From NCBI RefSeq assembly GCF_001650195.1, contig NZ_LXYR01000030.1, positions 1 to 59,999 of the forward strand: a stretch of DNA of 59,999 nucleotides, read 5' to 3'. The first letter of the stretch is position 1; each line of letters starts with the position of its first letter. The notes beneath the pieces are model-generated. The model had not been told where the DNA came from. It ran no database searches and saw only the letters and a list, made by a program, of their open reading frames with translations. The DNA comes from Phormidesmis priestleyi BC1401. GTDB taxonomy: Bacteria > Cyanobacteriota > Cyanobacteriia > Leptolyngbyales > Leptolyngbyaceae. Positions 43,690 through 51,962 of the stretch are shown here, one piece after another. Position numbers and translations under genes: made by a program.

Positions 43690-44526
43690 ATGAGCCAAAC
43701 TTCAGACGTTGAGATGACCTTCTTCTTTCAGAAGGGACTGTATCTAAACAAAACGAAAGCTTACGAGACTGCCGTTCACAGCTATGAAGCTGCACTCACT
43801 CTAAATCCTGACTACTCTGATGCTTGGTATAACCGGGGCAACGCTCTCTATCATCTTAAAAAATATGAAGAAGCGATCGACAGCTATGACCAAGCTCTCG
43901 ACCATCAGCCAGGATTTGCAGAAGCGTGGAACAACCGAGGCAATGCCTTAGACGAGCTGCTCTGCTACGACGATGCGATTCGCAGCTATGACCAGGCAAT
44001 CAAGTTTAAGCCAAACTACTATTGGGCATGGTATAACCGGGGCATCTCGTTGAAAAACCTGGGGCGCTATCAGCAAGCCGTCGATAGCTACGATCGCGCC
44101 ATTGAGTTTAAGCCTGACTATCATTGGGCGTGGTATAGCCGAGGGTTAGCCCTTCGCAAACTGGGCAAGCTCGAACAAGTGATCGCCAGCTATGACAAAG
44201 CGATAGAGTTTAAGCCCGATTTTGAAGAGTCGTGGACAAATCGAGGCAATGCCTTTTATCATCTGGGGCAGCACGATGCGGCGATCGCCAGCTACGACAA
44301 AGCTTTAGAACTGAAGCCAAACACTCCGACTCTTTGGTATAACAAAGCCTGCTGCTATGCTATTCAGGGCGAATTTGATCTGGCATTTGAGCATTTAGAG
44401 CGAGCGATCGAGCTAAACCCTGACGAATATCGTGAAATTGCCCAGACGAACGGCGACTTTGACGAACTCCGGCAAGATGAGCGCTTTTTGTCGCTGCTAA
44501 CGGCTCGATATCCTGGAGAGGTATGA
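43690..44526 (+). CDS. TPR repeat protein (about seven repeats)
   Basis: A 278-residue protein of consecutive TPR units ('YDxAIxSYDxAIxFKPxYxWAWYNRGxxLxxLG'), capped by the C-terminal motif GDFDELRQDERFLSLL, which also ends the TPR gene at 27.9 kb in similar form. No other domain. Probably a scaffold; partner unknown. It stands alone and converges with ruvA across a gap holding a REP-like palindrome. Confidence 0.88.
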   Translation: MSQTSDVEMTFFFQKGLYLNKTKAYETAVHSYEAALTLNPDYSDAWYNRGNALYHLKKYEEAIDSYDQALDHQPGFAEAWNNRGNALDELLCYDDAIRSYDQAIKFKPNYYWAWYNRGISLKNLGRYQQAVDSYDRAIEFKPDYHWAWYSRGLALRKLGKLEQVIASYDKAIEFKPDFEESWTNRGNAFYHLGQHDAAIASYDKALELKPNTPTLWYNKACCYAIQGEFDLAFEHLERAIELNPDEYREIAQTNGDFDELRQDERFLSLLTARYPGEV

Positions 44527-44535
44527 CAACCCTGT

Positions 44536-44560
44536 GGAGGCGTTCCGGTAGAACGTCTCC
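44536..44560. repeat. REP-like palindrome, copy 1
   Basis: GGAGGCGTTCCGGTAGAACGTCTCC is a near-perfect palindrome with homologous sequence at 48816-48840. It sits between convergent genes (TPR plus, ruvA minus), so it could be a bidirectional terminator as well as a dispersed repeat. Confidence 0.55.
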
Positions 44561-44618
44561 CCGCCATCGGGTAATCGCCTCATCTATCGCATTCGCCCAC
44601 AAATTTGAAGTTTCTAAT

Positions 44619-45242
44619 CTATTGGCTTAACCACGCGATCGATTGACGAATCCAAGCTTCAGCATCGTCTGTTTTAGAGAGAGTGGTGCTCTGCCCAACG
44701 GCTTGAAGTGCCTGAGTAATCTCTTGATCGGTATAGCCCAACGCCAATAGAGTCATCTCGACATCTTCGAGAATATTGGTGGCAGGTCCGGCTCCGGGAG
44801 CGATCGCGATGCCCGACTGCTGCCGCCACTCGGCAAGTTTAGTTTTTAACTCTAGAGCAATGCGTTCGGCGGTTTTGCTGCCCACGCCGGGAGTTCGAGA
44901 AAGTAGACGAGTGTTGCCTGCCACGATCGCCTGAACGAGATCTTGCAGTCCGAGTGTATCAAGTAATGCCAACGCAAGTTGGGGACCAATGCCGCTGACG
45001 CTGACGAGTTGCCGAAACAGATCGCGTTCGGCAGACGAGCTAAAGCCAAATAGCGTCACCTGATCTTCTCGCACGTTGAGATGGGTAAAGATTTGAGCAT
45101 CTTCACCGACTTCGGGGAGCTGTTGCAGCAGTCGGGGCACAATTTGCAGGTCATAGCCGATTTGATTGACCTCAAGGGTGAGGGTGACGTGCTTGCTGCT
45201 TTTTTGAATGCCTGCGATCGTTCCTTTGAGATAGCCAATCAT
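44619..45242 (-). CDS. ruvA: Holliday junction helicase subunit RuvA
   Basis: RuvA tetramers bind Holliday junctions and load RuvB for branch migration. The 207-residue protein has the N-terminal OB domain (MIGYLKGTIAGIQKSSKHVTLTLEVNQIGYDLQI), the helix-hairpin-helix ERDLFRQLVSVSGIGPQLALALLDTL and LSRTPGVGSKTAERIALELK, and a C-terminal RuvB-binding domain (about 155-207, EDVEMTLLALGYTDQEITQAL). It starts 49 bases downstream of the sucrose-phosphatase gene on the same strand. Confidence 0.95.
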   Translation of the reverse strand: MIGYLKGTIAGIQKSSKHVTLTLEVNQIGYDLQIVPRLLQQLPEVGEDAQIFTHLNVREDQVTLFGFSSSAERDLFRQLVSVSGIGPQLALALLDTLGLQDLVQAIVAGNTRLLSRTPGVGSKTAERIALELKTKLAEWRQQSGIAIAPGAGPATNILEDVEMTLLALGYTDQEITQALQAVGQSTTLSKTDDAEAWIRQSIAWLSQ

Positions 45243-45291
45243 AAAGAAGGGTGAGTGAAGTGGGACGAGAGGAGTTACCCTTCATCTTTTA

Positions 45292-46029
45292 TTATAGAAA
45301 GCCGAAATGCTGTAAGCCTTCAAGGATTCCAGCGGCGCAGTGAGCTTTGGCAAGATGGCGATCGTCGCTCTGATTTTTGTGATGCCACTGCACTAATTCT
45401 GGTTGAGCGTTGCCCATAATCACGCCCAATGTTTTTTGTTCAAACAGTGCAATATCGTTGCCCGAATCGCCACACGCGATCGTGCGATCGGGTTCAAAGT
45501 TCAATACTTGCCGAATATAGGCGAGGGCGTTTCCTTTATTAGCTCGGCTTGACAGAATATCGAGATCTTGATTGCTGCTGTAGATCAGTTGCGCGTCAAC
45601 GCCTTGATTCTTAATTTTGGCTTCGAGTTCCGGCAAAATATGTGCGTCTTCTGCATTCAGCAAAAAGCTGACTTTAAGGGTGCGTTGCTCAGACTTTGGC
45701 TGCGGCACAAGCTGAGGAAATTGCTGAGTAATGGCAACGATCGCGTCTCGATTCCAACCTGCTGACGATTGCTCTATCCAGCTTTGATCCAAAATGTTTC
45801 CTGGATAATAAATCTCAGTCCCGACGGCGGTGATCAACACGTCTGGCTCTAGTAAGGTCACTTCGCTAGATAGTTGCTGATAAGACGTAAGCGATCGCCC
45901 CGTCGAATAAACCAGTTTTACGCCATTGACTTGACGACATTGAGTTAAGCGTTGATTGAGAATGGCAAGGGCACGATCGTCACCGACTAACGTATTGTCT
46001 AAATCGGTCACTAACAGAAACTGGGTCAC
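45292..46029 (-). CDS. Sucrose-phosphate phosphatase
   Basis: A HAD-superfamily phosphatase that removes phosphate from sucrose-6-phosphate, the last step of sucrose synthesis, which cyanobacteria use for osmotic protection and as a carbon sink. The 245-residue protein has the catalytic DLDNTLVGDD (Asp 9 and 11), VYSTGRSLTSY, the conserved lysine region KGNALAYIRQVL and the metal-binding ACGDSGNDIALF. No sucrose-phosphate synthase is adjacent. Confidence 0.9.
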   Translation of the reverse strand: MTQFLLVTDLDNTLVGDDRALAILNQRLTQCRQVNGVKLVYSTGRSLTSYQQLSSEVTLLEPDVLITAVGTEIYYPGNILDQSWIEQSSAGWNRDAIVAITQQFPQLVPQPKSEQRTLKVSFLLNAEDAHILPELEAKIKNQGVDAQLIYSSNQDLDILSSRANKGNALAYIRQVLNFEPDRTIACGDSGNDIALFEQKTLGVIMGNAQPELVQWHHKNQSDDRHLAKAHCAAGILEGLQHFGFL

Positions 46030-46725
46030 AGCAATTCACAAACTCACCGCTTTTGAGTGTAGCTTGGCTTTATCCATTTTTTGAAAGCCCGCGTTTGAGA
46101 GGATTACAGGTTTTAGATCGGTGAGGGTTTGACGATCGGTGGTTCACCGGACTTTGAGAAAAGTTCGGCAGCCTAAGTACGTCTGTTTTAAATGAGCCAC
46201 ACCCCAAAAATTCAGTTATTTTGATAAAAATAGTTGATATTTTATTGCTTAAGTTAATAAATTAATGCCAAACGTTGAAAAAATATCCCTGATCAAGTAC
46301 GGGATTTTTTAATTAAGTAATACTTATGCAAAATCAAGTACGGGATTTTTAAATCAAGTAATGCTTATGCAAAATCAAGTACGGGAATAATTTGCCAGGA
46401 TTTCTAATCTTACAGACGAGTAATTTCTGTTGCAATAGAGATCGAGTGGCGCGATCGAGACAATATTTCGAGTGGGATCTCTACCGAAGTTGATTGCACT
46501 ACATTACTTCACTAGTTGAATCTTAATAAGAAGGGGACGAGACTGACAAAAGCGGCTGCTTAACGCAATTCACATCGCCTCTTCGACTATCTGCGTCGTG
46601 GATTGTCTGCTGACTTGGAATTGCAAGCGTATTGCCAATGCTCAAATCAAGGGAAACTCAGTCTCGATTTTGGCTGCGTGCTACCGATCCTTTGTACACC
46701 CAACGAACTAATGGGAGATTAGATC
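46030..46725. other. Gene-free gap of about 700 bases
   Basis: No supported gene. The only organised sequence is the AATCAAGTACGGGA direct-repeat series (46292-46386) and an AT-rich stretch before it. The rest, including 46500-46725, has open frames on both strands but none with recognisable features. The promoter of the small gene at 46726 should lie at its right end (GGGAGATTAGATC just before the ATG). Confidence 0.5.
46292..46386. repeat. 41-bp direct repeats, about 2.3 copies
   Basis: ATCAAGTACGGGATTTTT followed by AA.TAAGTAAT.CTTATGCAAA is repeated at 46292, 46333 and (partial) 46374. The first two differ at a few bases. The unit is AT-rich and non-coding. Confidence 0.7.
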
Positions 46726-46938
46726 ATGTGGACAGATGATATTGTCGAAGAGATCCATCGAATCCGTGAGGAGTATGCGAAGTCCTTCGACTATGATCTG
46801 GACGTGATATTTGCAGATCTACGCAAGAAGGAAGCAGAAAGCGGCAGAGAAGTCGTAAACTTGTCGCGAAAGCCCGGTTCAACAACACGTTGGAGTGGGA
46901 GGGCGAGAAGTCTTGGTGGTGATGCAAAGGATACTTAA
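46726..46938 (+). CDS. Small antitoxin-like protein
   Basis: A 70-residue protein, MWTDDIVEEIHRIREEYAKS then FDYDLDVIFADLRKKEAESGREVVNLSRKP. The 'MW.DPIVEEVR.IREEYA..FNYDLDAIFADLR..E..SGR.VV' pattern is widespread in cyanobacteria and other bacteria as an orphan, sometimes next to toxins. Function not established. A GGGAGATTAG lies just upstream. The C-terminal 20 residues look less conserved, so the ORF could have been extended by mutation of an earlier stop. Confidence 0.75.
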   Translation: MWTDDIVEEIHRIREEYAKSFDYDLDVIFADLRKKEAESGREVVNLSRKPGSTTRWSGRARSLGGDAKDT

Positions 46939-46971
46939 ATACAGCTTTTCAATAAATGGATAAAGTTGAGT

Positions 46972-47577
46972 TTAGCGATCGGCGCGAATAAAGTCTTCTA
47001 AATCTTTGGGAGTGTTGCAGTTAAATAAAACGTCTCGGTTTTCTAGCCGCAATTCTTGAACAGACTGCTTGGCTAACCAGGATTGAAACGATCGTCCTCC
47101 CTGAGCAATAAAACTCTGTAATTCAAATAAACAGGTGCGGCGATAAAATCCGCAGAGAGGTTCCCAACCTTTTTGACCGTAGGGCAACAGCGCGATCTTG
47201 TCAGGTGCAATTGTTTCTAACCCAATAATCCAGGACTGCAAATCTTCACCCCGCAATCGAGGCAAATCACACGCCAACAGCAGCACCCAATCAGTTTGAA
47301 TGTGCGTTAATCCTTGAGCAAAACCCACTAAAGGTCCTTGTTGAGGATCTGCGATTAGATGGCAATTAGGAGGCAGAATTGCACGATAGCGATCGCTCCA
47401 GCCCGTCACCACATAAACCTGATGAGTACAGTGCAGTGCCACATCACACACTCGTCTCAGCAAAGGAACGTCGGAAATCTCGATCAGCGCTTTATCGTAA
47501 CCCATGCGAGAACTTCGTCCGCCAGCCAGCACGATCGCGCTCAGAGAAATAGTAGAAACTTTGGGCGTTGAATTCAT
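46972..47577 (-). CDS. mobA: Molybdenum cofactor guanylyltransferase
   Basis: MobA transfers GMP from GTP to molybdopterin, giving the cofactor used by nitrate reductase and other enzymes. The 201-residue protein has the nucleotide-binding VLAGGRSSRMGYDKAL, LIADPQQGPLVGFAQGL and the metal-binding LLLACDLPRL motifs. The C-terminus ends CNTPKDLEDFIRADR, a family feature. It lies three bases from the DUF167 gene upstream, so they are co-transcribed. Confidence 0.93.
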   Translation of the reverse strand: MNSTPKVSTISLSAIVLAGGRSSRMGYDKALIEISDVPLLRRVCDVALHCTHQVYVVTGWSDRYRAILPPNCHLIADPQQGPLVGFAQGLTHIQTDWVLLLACDLPRLRGEDLQSWIIGLETIAPDKIALLPYGQKGWEPLCGFYRRTCLFELQSFIAQGGRSFQSWLAKQSVQELRLENRDVLFNCNTPKDLEDFIRADR

Positions 47578-47580
47578 CGG

Positions 47581-47805
47581 TTAGCGATCGAGTTCGATCA
47601 ATTTGTGTTTAGACGACACCCCAGACTTAATCGTGATATGACACTTGGGAAGATTGAAGCGATCGGACAGCAGTTTGATGAGTTCTTGATTAGCTTTACC
47701 ATCGACAGGCGGCGATTTTAAGTGAATGAGAAAGCTGCCATCGTCCTGCTGTTCAATCTTCTGCTGTTTAGAGTTTGGCTTTACCTTAATCTTGAAAATT
47801 TCCAC
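47581..47805 (-). CDS. DUF167 (YggU) family protein
   Basis: A small alpha/beta protein of unknown function found in all domains. It shows [40 protein letters not shown] and the C-terminal [16 protein letters not shown]. The open frame runs to ATG 47868 (95 aa), but the family normally starts right before IFKIKVKP, so GTG 47805 (74 aa) is preferred. It is encoded just upstream of mobA. Confidence 0.85.
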   Translation of the reverse strand: MEIFKIKVKPNSKQQKIEQQDDGSFLIHLKSPPVDGKANQELIKLLSDRFNLPKCHITIKSGVSSKHKLIELDR

Positions 47806-47944
47806 CCGTTTAAACCTGCAAACCTCTCTTTCTCTAGACTTTACGGCAATTGGTGACTGTTTATGCAATTGTTAGCCTGCTCCGATTGATGGGGAAGCTA
47901 AATACAGATACGAAGGCTGACTCACCCATTGAAGGCGATAACTT

Positions 47945-48144
47945 ATGATTAAAATCATCGTGACTGGAATATTATCTGTGGCTACGGCTTGTTTGCCGAC
48001 ATTGGTGAGGTGGATTCAAGCATGGTAGGGTCTAGCGAAGCATATGCTGCGGGAGCAGGACTTGGCATGATTGCTATTTTCATCATTTGGGAAATTGTTG
48101 TCGTGCCAGTATCTCTCCTCGGATTGCTCTTCAAGAGAAGCTAA
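47945..48144 (+). other. Two overlapping tiny membrane ORFs
   Basis: ATG 47945 opens a 27-codon frame (MIKIIVTGILSVATACLPTL then VRWIQAW, stop TAG), and ATG 48022, overlapping it in the +2 frame, opens a 40-codon frame (MVGSSEAYAAGAGLGMIAIF, IIWEIVVVPVSLLGLLFKRS, stop TAA 48142-48144). Both are hydrophobic. Either they are two small membrane peptides, possibly coupled, or one small gene broken by a frameshift. Neither has a known relative that I recognise. Confidence 0.35.
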
Positions 48145-48259
48145 TTGCGTCAGTATTGCTCAATGCTTAAATTTCTCAGCAGTGTGAATTGCTGAGGTGT
48201 TGTGCTATGCGCTTCGAGTACAATATGAGACAACGTACTATAGAATTTGTGTGTTCACC

Positions 48260-48490
48260 ATGACCCTTGAACAGCTTGAAGCCCAAGTTTTTGCACTTCC
48301 AAAAGATTCTCAAGTAATTCTATTAGCGCGACTAATTGAGCATTTGGGGCAAATCAGTGAAATAGATCAAGAAATTTCAGCTAGTTGGGCTGAGGAAGCT
48401 GAAAAGCGTGATGAAGCTATGAACATAGATCAAGTAGCTGGCATTCCTGCTAAAGAAGTGTTTCAACGAGTTCGTACATCCTTGCAATGA
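48260..48490 (+). CDS. Antitoxin of a RelB-type addiction module
   Basis: A 76-residue protein from ATG 48260 (MTLEQLEAQVFALPKDSQVILLARLIEHLGQ...), matching the 'addiction module' antitoxins that precede ParE/RelE toxins: a helical dimer/DNA-binding front and an EEAEKRDEAMNIDQVAGIPAKEVFQRVR tail. A longer frame to 48197 is unlikely. It overlaps the toxin by ATGA. Confidence 0.85.
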   Translation: MTLEQLEAQVFALPKDSQVILLARLIEHLGQISEIDQEISASWAEEAEKRDEAMNIDQVAGIPAKEVFQRVRTSLQ

Positions 48491-48783
48491 GAAGCGTTGT
48501 ATTTCACCCCCTAGCAGAACAGGAACTTATTGATGCCGCAGTTTACTATGAGGAAGAAAATCAAGGGCTTGGGCTAGAGTATCTATCAGAAGTAGAACAT
48601 GCAGCCAACCTTCTGGCACGCTATCCTAGTACGGGTTCTGTGATTCGAGGCTCTATTCGTCGGGTGATTCTGCCAAAATTTCCTTATTCACTCTTATACC
48701 GTGTTGTCGATGAGGAAGTGATTCGGATTTTGGCTGTAGCACATCATAAACGTAAGCCTCGATATTGGGTTGATCGAGAGTAG
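48487..48783 (+). CDS. ParE/RelE-superfamily toxin
   Basis: A 98-residue toxin (RSVVFHPLAEQELIDAAVYYEEENQGLGLEYLSEVEHAANLLARYP..., RRVILPKFPYSLLYRVVDEEVIRILAVAHHKRKPRYW). The pattern of the C-terminal strands (FPYsLlYrv.dd.v.IlAVaH.kR.P.yW) is that of ParE-type toxins, which block gyrase or cut mRNA. It is translated from ATGA shared with the antitoxin. A half attC-like GCCTAACAATTC follows its stop. Confidence 0.88.
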   Translation: MRSVVFHPLAEQELIDAAVYYEEENQGLGLEYLSEVEHAANLLARYPSTGSVIRGSIRRVILPKFPYSLLYRVVDEEVIRILAVAHHKRKPRYWVDRE

Positions 48784-48815
48784 CCACCACAGCCTAACAA
48801 TTCAAATGTAGTTTT

Positions 48816-48840
48816 AGAGACGCTCCACCGGAACGTCTCT
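48816..48840. repeat. REP-like palindrome, copy 2
   Basis: AGAGACGCTCCACCGGAACGTCTCT, homologous to the palindrome at 44536-44560, again between convergent genes. Outer stem AGAGACG/CGTCTCT, inner TCC/GGA. Confidence 0.55.
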
Positions 48841-48854
48841 ATAGGGTTTGGAAA

Positions 48855-49385
48855 TCATTTCAGCGATTCGATGATTGCAGCAGCGGCGATCGTGCAAAAG
48901 ACCAGCGCAGCCAGCGGCATTAGCCAAACTGAGATCAGAGTTTGCAAACCATCTATGACCTGCGAAGCGCCAAGGCTGCCAGCAAGGATGTAAGCGATCG
49001 CCAACCCTGCCAGAAATAGAAACAATAGCTTCATCGCTTTGAAGGAAAGTTTGACGATCGGACTATAAATCGTATTCTCAGGGTCAGGCGCACGATATCG
49101 CTGATTGATTGGGTAAGCCACCGCTTCTAGCTCCTTTAATCGGGTCTGCATCTCGTGGATCTGAGTGTAAAGCGTCGTAATCTGATTGCGAAGCGTGGTG
49201 ATCTGTGATGTTAGCAGTGCGATCGCAGGTGCTATTTCTGGAGCGATCACTGACTCAGAATAATGAGGAATGTCAGCCTGAGACGACGATGAAAGCGTTG
49301 GTTGAGGGCTTAGATGACGCATGAGTGCAACTCCTGGTGACGGTAATAAGACACGACTCTCCTCACCTTGGCTTTGTTGAGGCAT
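48855..49385 (-). CDS. Coiled-coil membrane protein, unknown function
   Basis: A 176-residue protein: a low-complexity N-terminus (about 1-55), a coiled coil (AIALLTSQITTLRNQITTLYTQIHEMQTRLKELEAVA, about 53-90), and two C-terminal transmembrane helices (about 115-135 and 150-172) ending at the C-terminus. No recognised family. Converges with the ParE gene. Its promoter side faces the STAND gene across a 255-base gap with direct repeats. Confidence 0.7.
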   Translation of the reverse strand: MPQQSQGEESRVLLPSPGVALMRHLSPQPTLSSSSQADIPHYSESVIAPEIAPAIALLTSQITTLRNQITTLYTQIHEMQTRLKELEAVAYPINQRYRAPDPENTIYSPIVKLSFKAMKLLFLFLAGLAIAYILAGSLGASQVIDGLQTLISVWLMPLAALVFCTIAAAAIIESLK

Positions 49386-49466
49386 TTAGGGTGCCTCCAG
49401 CCATATCATTCCGCGACTGTTAAATTTATGCAATTTGATAATGTGTGATGCTCGATCGACCGTCCC

Positions 49467-49511
49467 TGTTGGAAAACGTTAGACTCGATCAATTTGTTGG
49501 AAAACGTTAGA
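49467..49511 (+). promoter_or_regulatory. Two direct repeats before the STAND gene
   Basis: TGTTGGAAAACGTTAGA occurs at 49467-49483 and again at 49495-49511, 28 bases apart, followed by ATCTTTTTTATC. Spacing is near 2.7 helical turns. They may be operators or a small duplication; each ends in CGTTAGA, which resembles an integrase core, but no palindromic arms are present. Confidence 0.4.
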
Positions 49512-49640
49512 TCTTTTTTATCTGCCTATTTAGTCATAGAGCGATAAAGCGGTAAGTTGATGCAACAATCGCCTTCTGGCTTTCTGCTTAGTCATCGCTA
49601 ATCATTACAATAAGAATAAAAAATAATAGCTGGCTCGCAA

Positions 49641-51956
49641 ATGGGTGCTGATGAAGTCTTGGAGTTTGCAGATGAATTGGTTTTTAGAGCGATCGGAAAG
49701 CATTTTGACGACCTAACGCGAAACGTTTTTAGAAGAGCCTGGGAGGGGCAAACCTATGAGCAGATAGCCCAAGAGTTAGGCTACGACGAGAGCTATCTGC
49801 GTTCAGTAGGTACCCGACTTTGTAAATCACTTTCAAAGGCACTTGACGAAGATGTTAGCAAACCAAACTTTAGATCAGCCCTTGAAAGGCGATATCAAGC
49901 ACATCGACCCGTCGTTTTGACAAGGACACCTGCGATCGCTGCCAACGCAGATTTTGTGGGACGAGAGCGCGCGATCGCGGATCTCAATCAGTTTGTTAGC
50001 CAGGGCGCAAAAATCATTGTCATTCAAGGCGAAGGCGGGCTAGGAAAGACAACCCTCGCTCGCAAATATCTCGACACCCAAGGGTTTGATCTGCAATTAG
50101 AACTGTGGATGCCCATCGAGCAAGAGAGCATCACTCCGGCTGAAAGCGTCGTTGAAGAATGGCTGCGTGGAACCTTTAAAGAAGAGACTGAACGAGATTT
50201 TGGCATCAATCTAGAGCGATTGCGGCGCAAATTGCGTAATCCAAATCAGCGCATTGGCATCTTAATTGACAATCTAGAATCCGCTTTGAACGGCGAAGGC
50301 AGATTCATCGACTCTCGCCGACCCTATGTTGACTTGCTGAGAGTGTTAGCCGACTCTTCGGTGCTATCGCGATCGGTGACGCTGATCACGAGTCGAGAGC
50401 GTCTCTATGAAGCGAGTGTGAGTGTGCAACCCTATCGCCCAGATAGCCTTAGCGAAGAGGATTGGAGAGAGTTTTTTAGCAGTCGTCAGATTCGGACTGA
50501 TTGCGAAGCCCTGTCTGAAATGTGGCGCTCTTATGGAGGCAACGCCAAAGCCATGAAGATTCTCAGTGGTGCGATTTTGATCGACTCTGAAGGCGATATT
50601 GAAGCCTATTGGCAGGAAAACAGAGACGATTTGCTGATTGAGCAAGAGCTAAATCATTTAGTTGCCAGTCAATTTACTCGATTGCAGTCGATCGACCCAG
50701 ATGCTTATCGATTGCTGTGTCGATTGGGGTGCTATCGCTATCAAGATATTTCGTTTGTCTCCGCGAATGGAGTGTTAGATCTGTTGTGGGATGTGCCTTT
50801 AGATCGACACAAACGAGTGATTAAATCTTTGCAAGAACGATCGCTGTTAGAAGGGCGGCGTGGGCAAAAATATTGGCTGCATCCCGTGATTAGAGCGATG
50901 GCGATCGCGAAGCTGAGACCAAGCGACGAATGGGCGATGGCTCATCAAAAAGCCGCTGAGTTTTGGATGCAAAGTGTGCCCATTGTCAACACCGTAGACG
51001 ATGCGCTAAGAGCGTTAGAAGCCTATCATCACTATGTTGAAATCAATGACTTTGAGCTTGCGTGTAATGTGATTGTTGAGTTTAGAAACAGCCAGTGGGG
51101 AGAAGAAATTCCGTTAGGGTGGCTGTTTTATCGACTGGGATTGATGGAGCAAATGGTGTCTGCGATCAATCGCATTATTGATAACGTCAAACCTGATCAC
51201 CGATCGGGAATGCTCTACAACTTACTCGGCTATATCTATCGGCTTGCCGGAAATTTTCAATCTGCGATCGAGTGTCACCAAAAAGCCGGGGAGATTTCAA
51301 AAGCGTTTAATCAAGACCAGTTCAAAGTCTCGACTCTCTTAAATTTAGGGCTTTGCAAAAAAGATCTCTGGGAAGTTGAAGCTGCGATCGAGTATTTCAA
51401 TCAAGTTTACTCAATGAGTCAGCAAGACAATGTAAACTCCAATTACCTGGTCTATTCTCAATGCTGTCTAGCTTATCTGCATTCCAGTACGGGGCGTGAG
51501 CATCTTGCCTTAGAGTTTGCCAATCAAGTTGATTCTGAATCGTTGCTCAGTCAACTCTCAGCTTGGGGAGCAGGCTATAGCCTCCTCTATTTAGCCGCGA
51601 CTTATCGAAATGTGGGCGAGATCGAGCGCTCGCTCGCGCTCTACCAGCAAACCACGCGATATTCTGAAGACAATCACTTCACTCAAATCAAAGCCAACGC
51701 GCTGCACGGCATCGCCCAACTCTATCGCGAACAACGAGAATTTGCATCCGCAACGATTCATCACCTACAGGCGATCGAACTCTTAAGCAAAATTGGGGCT
51801 AAATGTGACCTCGCTGAAGCTCATTTGCAGCTTGGCATCACCTACCAGCGGATGAACCAAGCTAAAAACAGTGGGCTACATTTTGATCAAGCCATTCAAT
51901 TATTTACCGAAATGGAAGCTCCTAAACGAGTTGAGCGAGTGCGCAGCTATCTATAA
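49641..51956 (+). CDS. STAND NTPase with vMAP-type HTH, NB-ARC and TPR
   Basis: A 771-residue signal-transducing ATPase. N-terminal helix-turn-helix (about 5-75, with YEQIAQELGYDESYLRSVGTRLCKSL) of the type found on vWA-MoxR-associated cyanobacterial proteins. NB-ARC core with FVGRERAIADL, Walker A GEGGLGKTT (130-138), Walker B GILIDNLESAL (about 206-216), sensor-like SRERLYEAS and a winged helix (about 330-440). C-terminal TPRs (about 515-765) sense the trigger. STAND proteins with this layout act in regulation or, in some cases, phage defence; no effector domain is fused here, so the HTH front is the likely output. Confidence 0.85.
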   Translation: MGADEVLEFADELVFRAIGKHFDDLTRNVFRRAWEGQTYEQIAQELGYDESYLRSVGTRLCKSLSKALDEDVSKPNFRSALERRYQAHRPVVLTRTPAIAANADFVGRERAIADLNQFVSQGAKIIVIQGEGGLGKTTLARKYLDTQGFDLQLELWMPIEQESITPAESVVEEWLRGTFKEETERDFGINLERLRRKLRNPNQRIGILIDNLESALNGEGRFIDSRRPYVDLLRVLADSSVLSRSVTLITSRERLYEASVSVQPYRPDSLSEEDWREFFSSRQIRTDCEALSEMWRSYGGNAKAMKILSGAILIDSEGDIEAYWQENRDDLLIEQELNHLVASQFTRLQSIDPDAYRLLCRLGCYRYQDISFVSANGVLDLLWDVPLDRHKRVIKSLQERSLLEGRRGQKYWLHPVIRAMAIAKLRPSDEWAMAHQKAAEFWMQSVPIVNTVDDALRALEAYHHYVEINDFELACNVIVEFRNSQWGEEIPLGWLFYRLGLMEQMVSAINRIIDNVKPDHRSGMLYNLLGYIYRLAGNFQSAIECHQKAGEISKAFNQDQFKVSTLLNLGLCKKDLWEVEAAIEYFNQVYSMSQQDNVNSNYLVYSQCCLAYLHSSTGREHLALEFANQVDSESLLSQLSAWGAGYSLLYLAATYRNVGEIERSLALYQQTTRYSEDNHFTQIKANALHGIAQLYREQREFASATIHHLQAIELLSKIGAKCDLAEAHLQLGITYQRMNQAKNSGLHFDQAIQLFTEMEAPKRVERVRSYL

Positions 51957-51962
51957 ATTCGT

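Noticed and set aside
48790-48930. Third attC site after the ParE gene
   Set aside because: GCCTAACAATTC resembles an R'' box, but no GTTRRRY partner or paired arms were found downstream; the palindrome there is the REP element.
49467-49511. CGTTAGA repeats as attC sites
   Set aside because: No complementary arms or R'' box; simple direct repeats.
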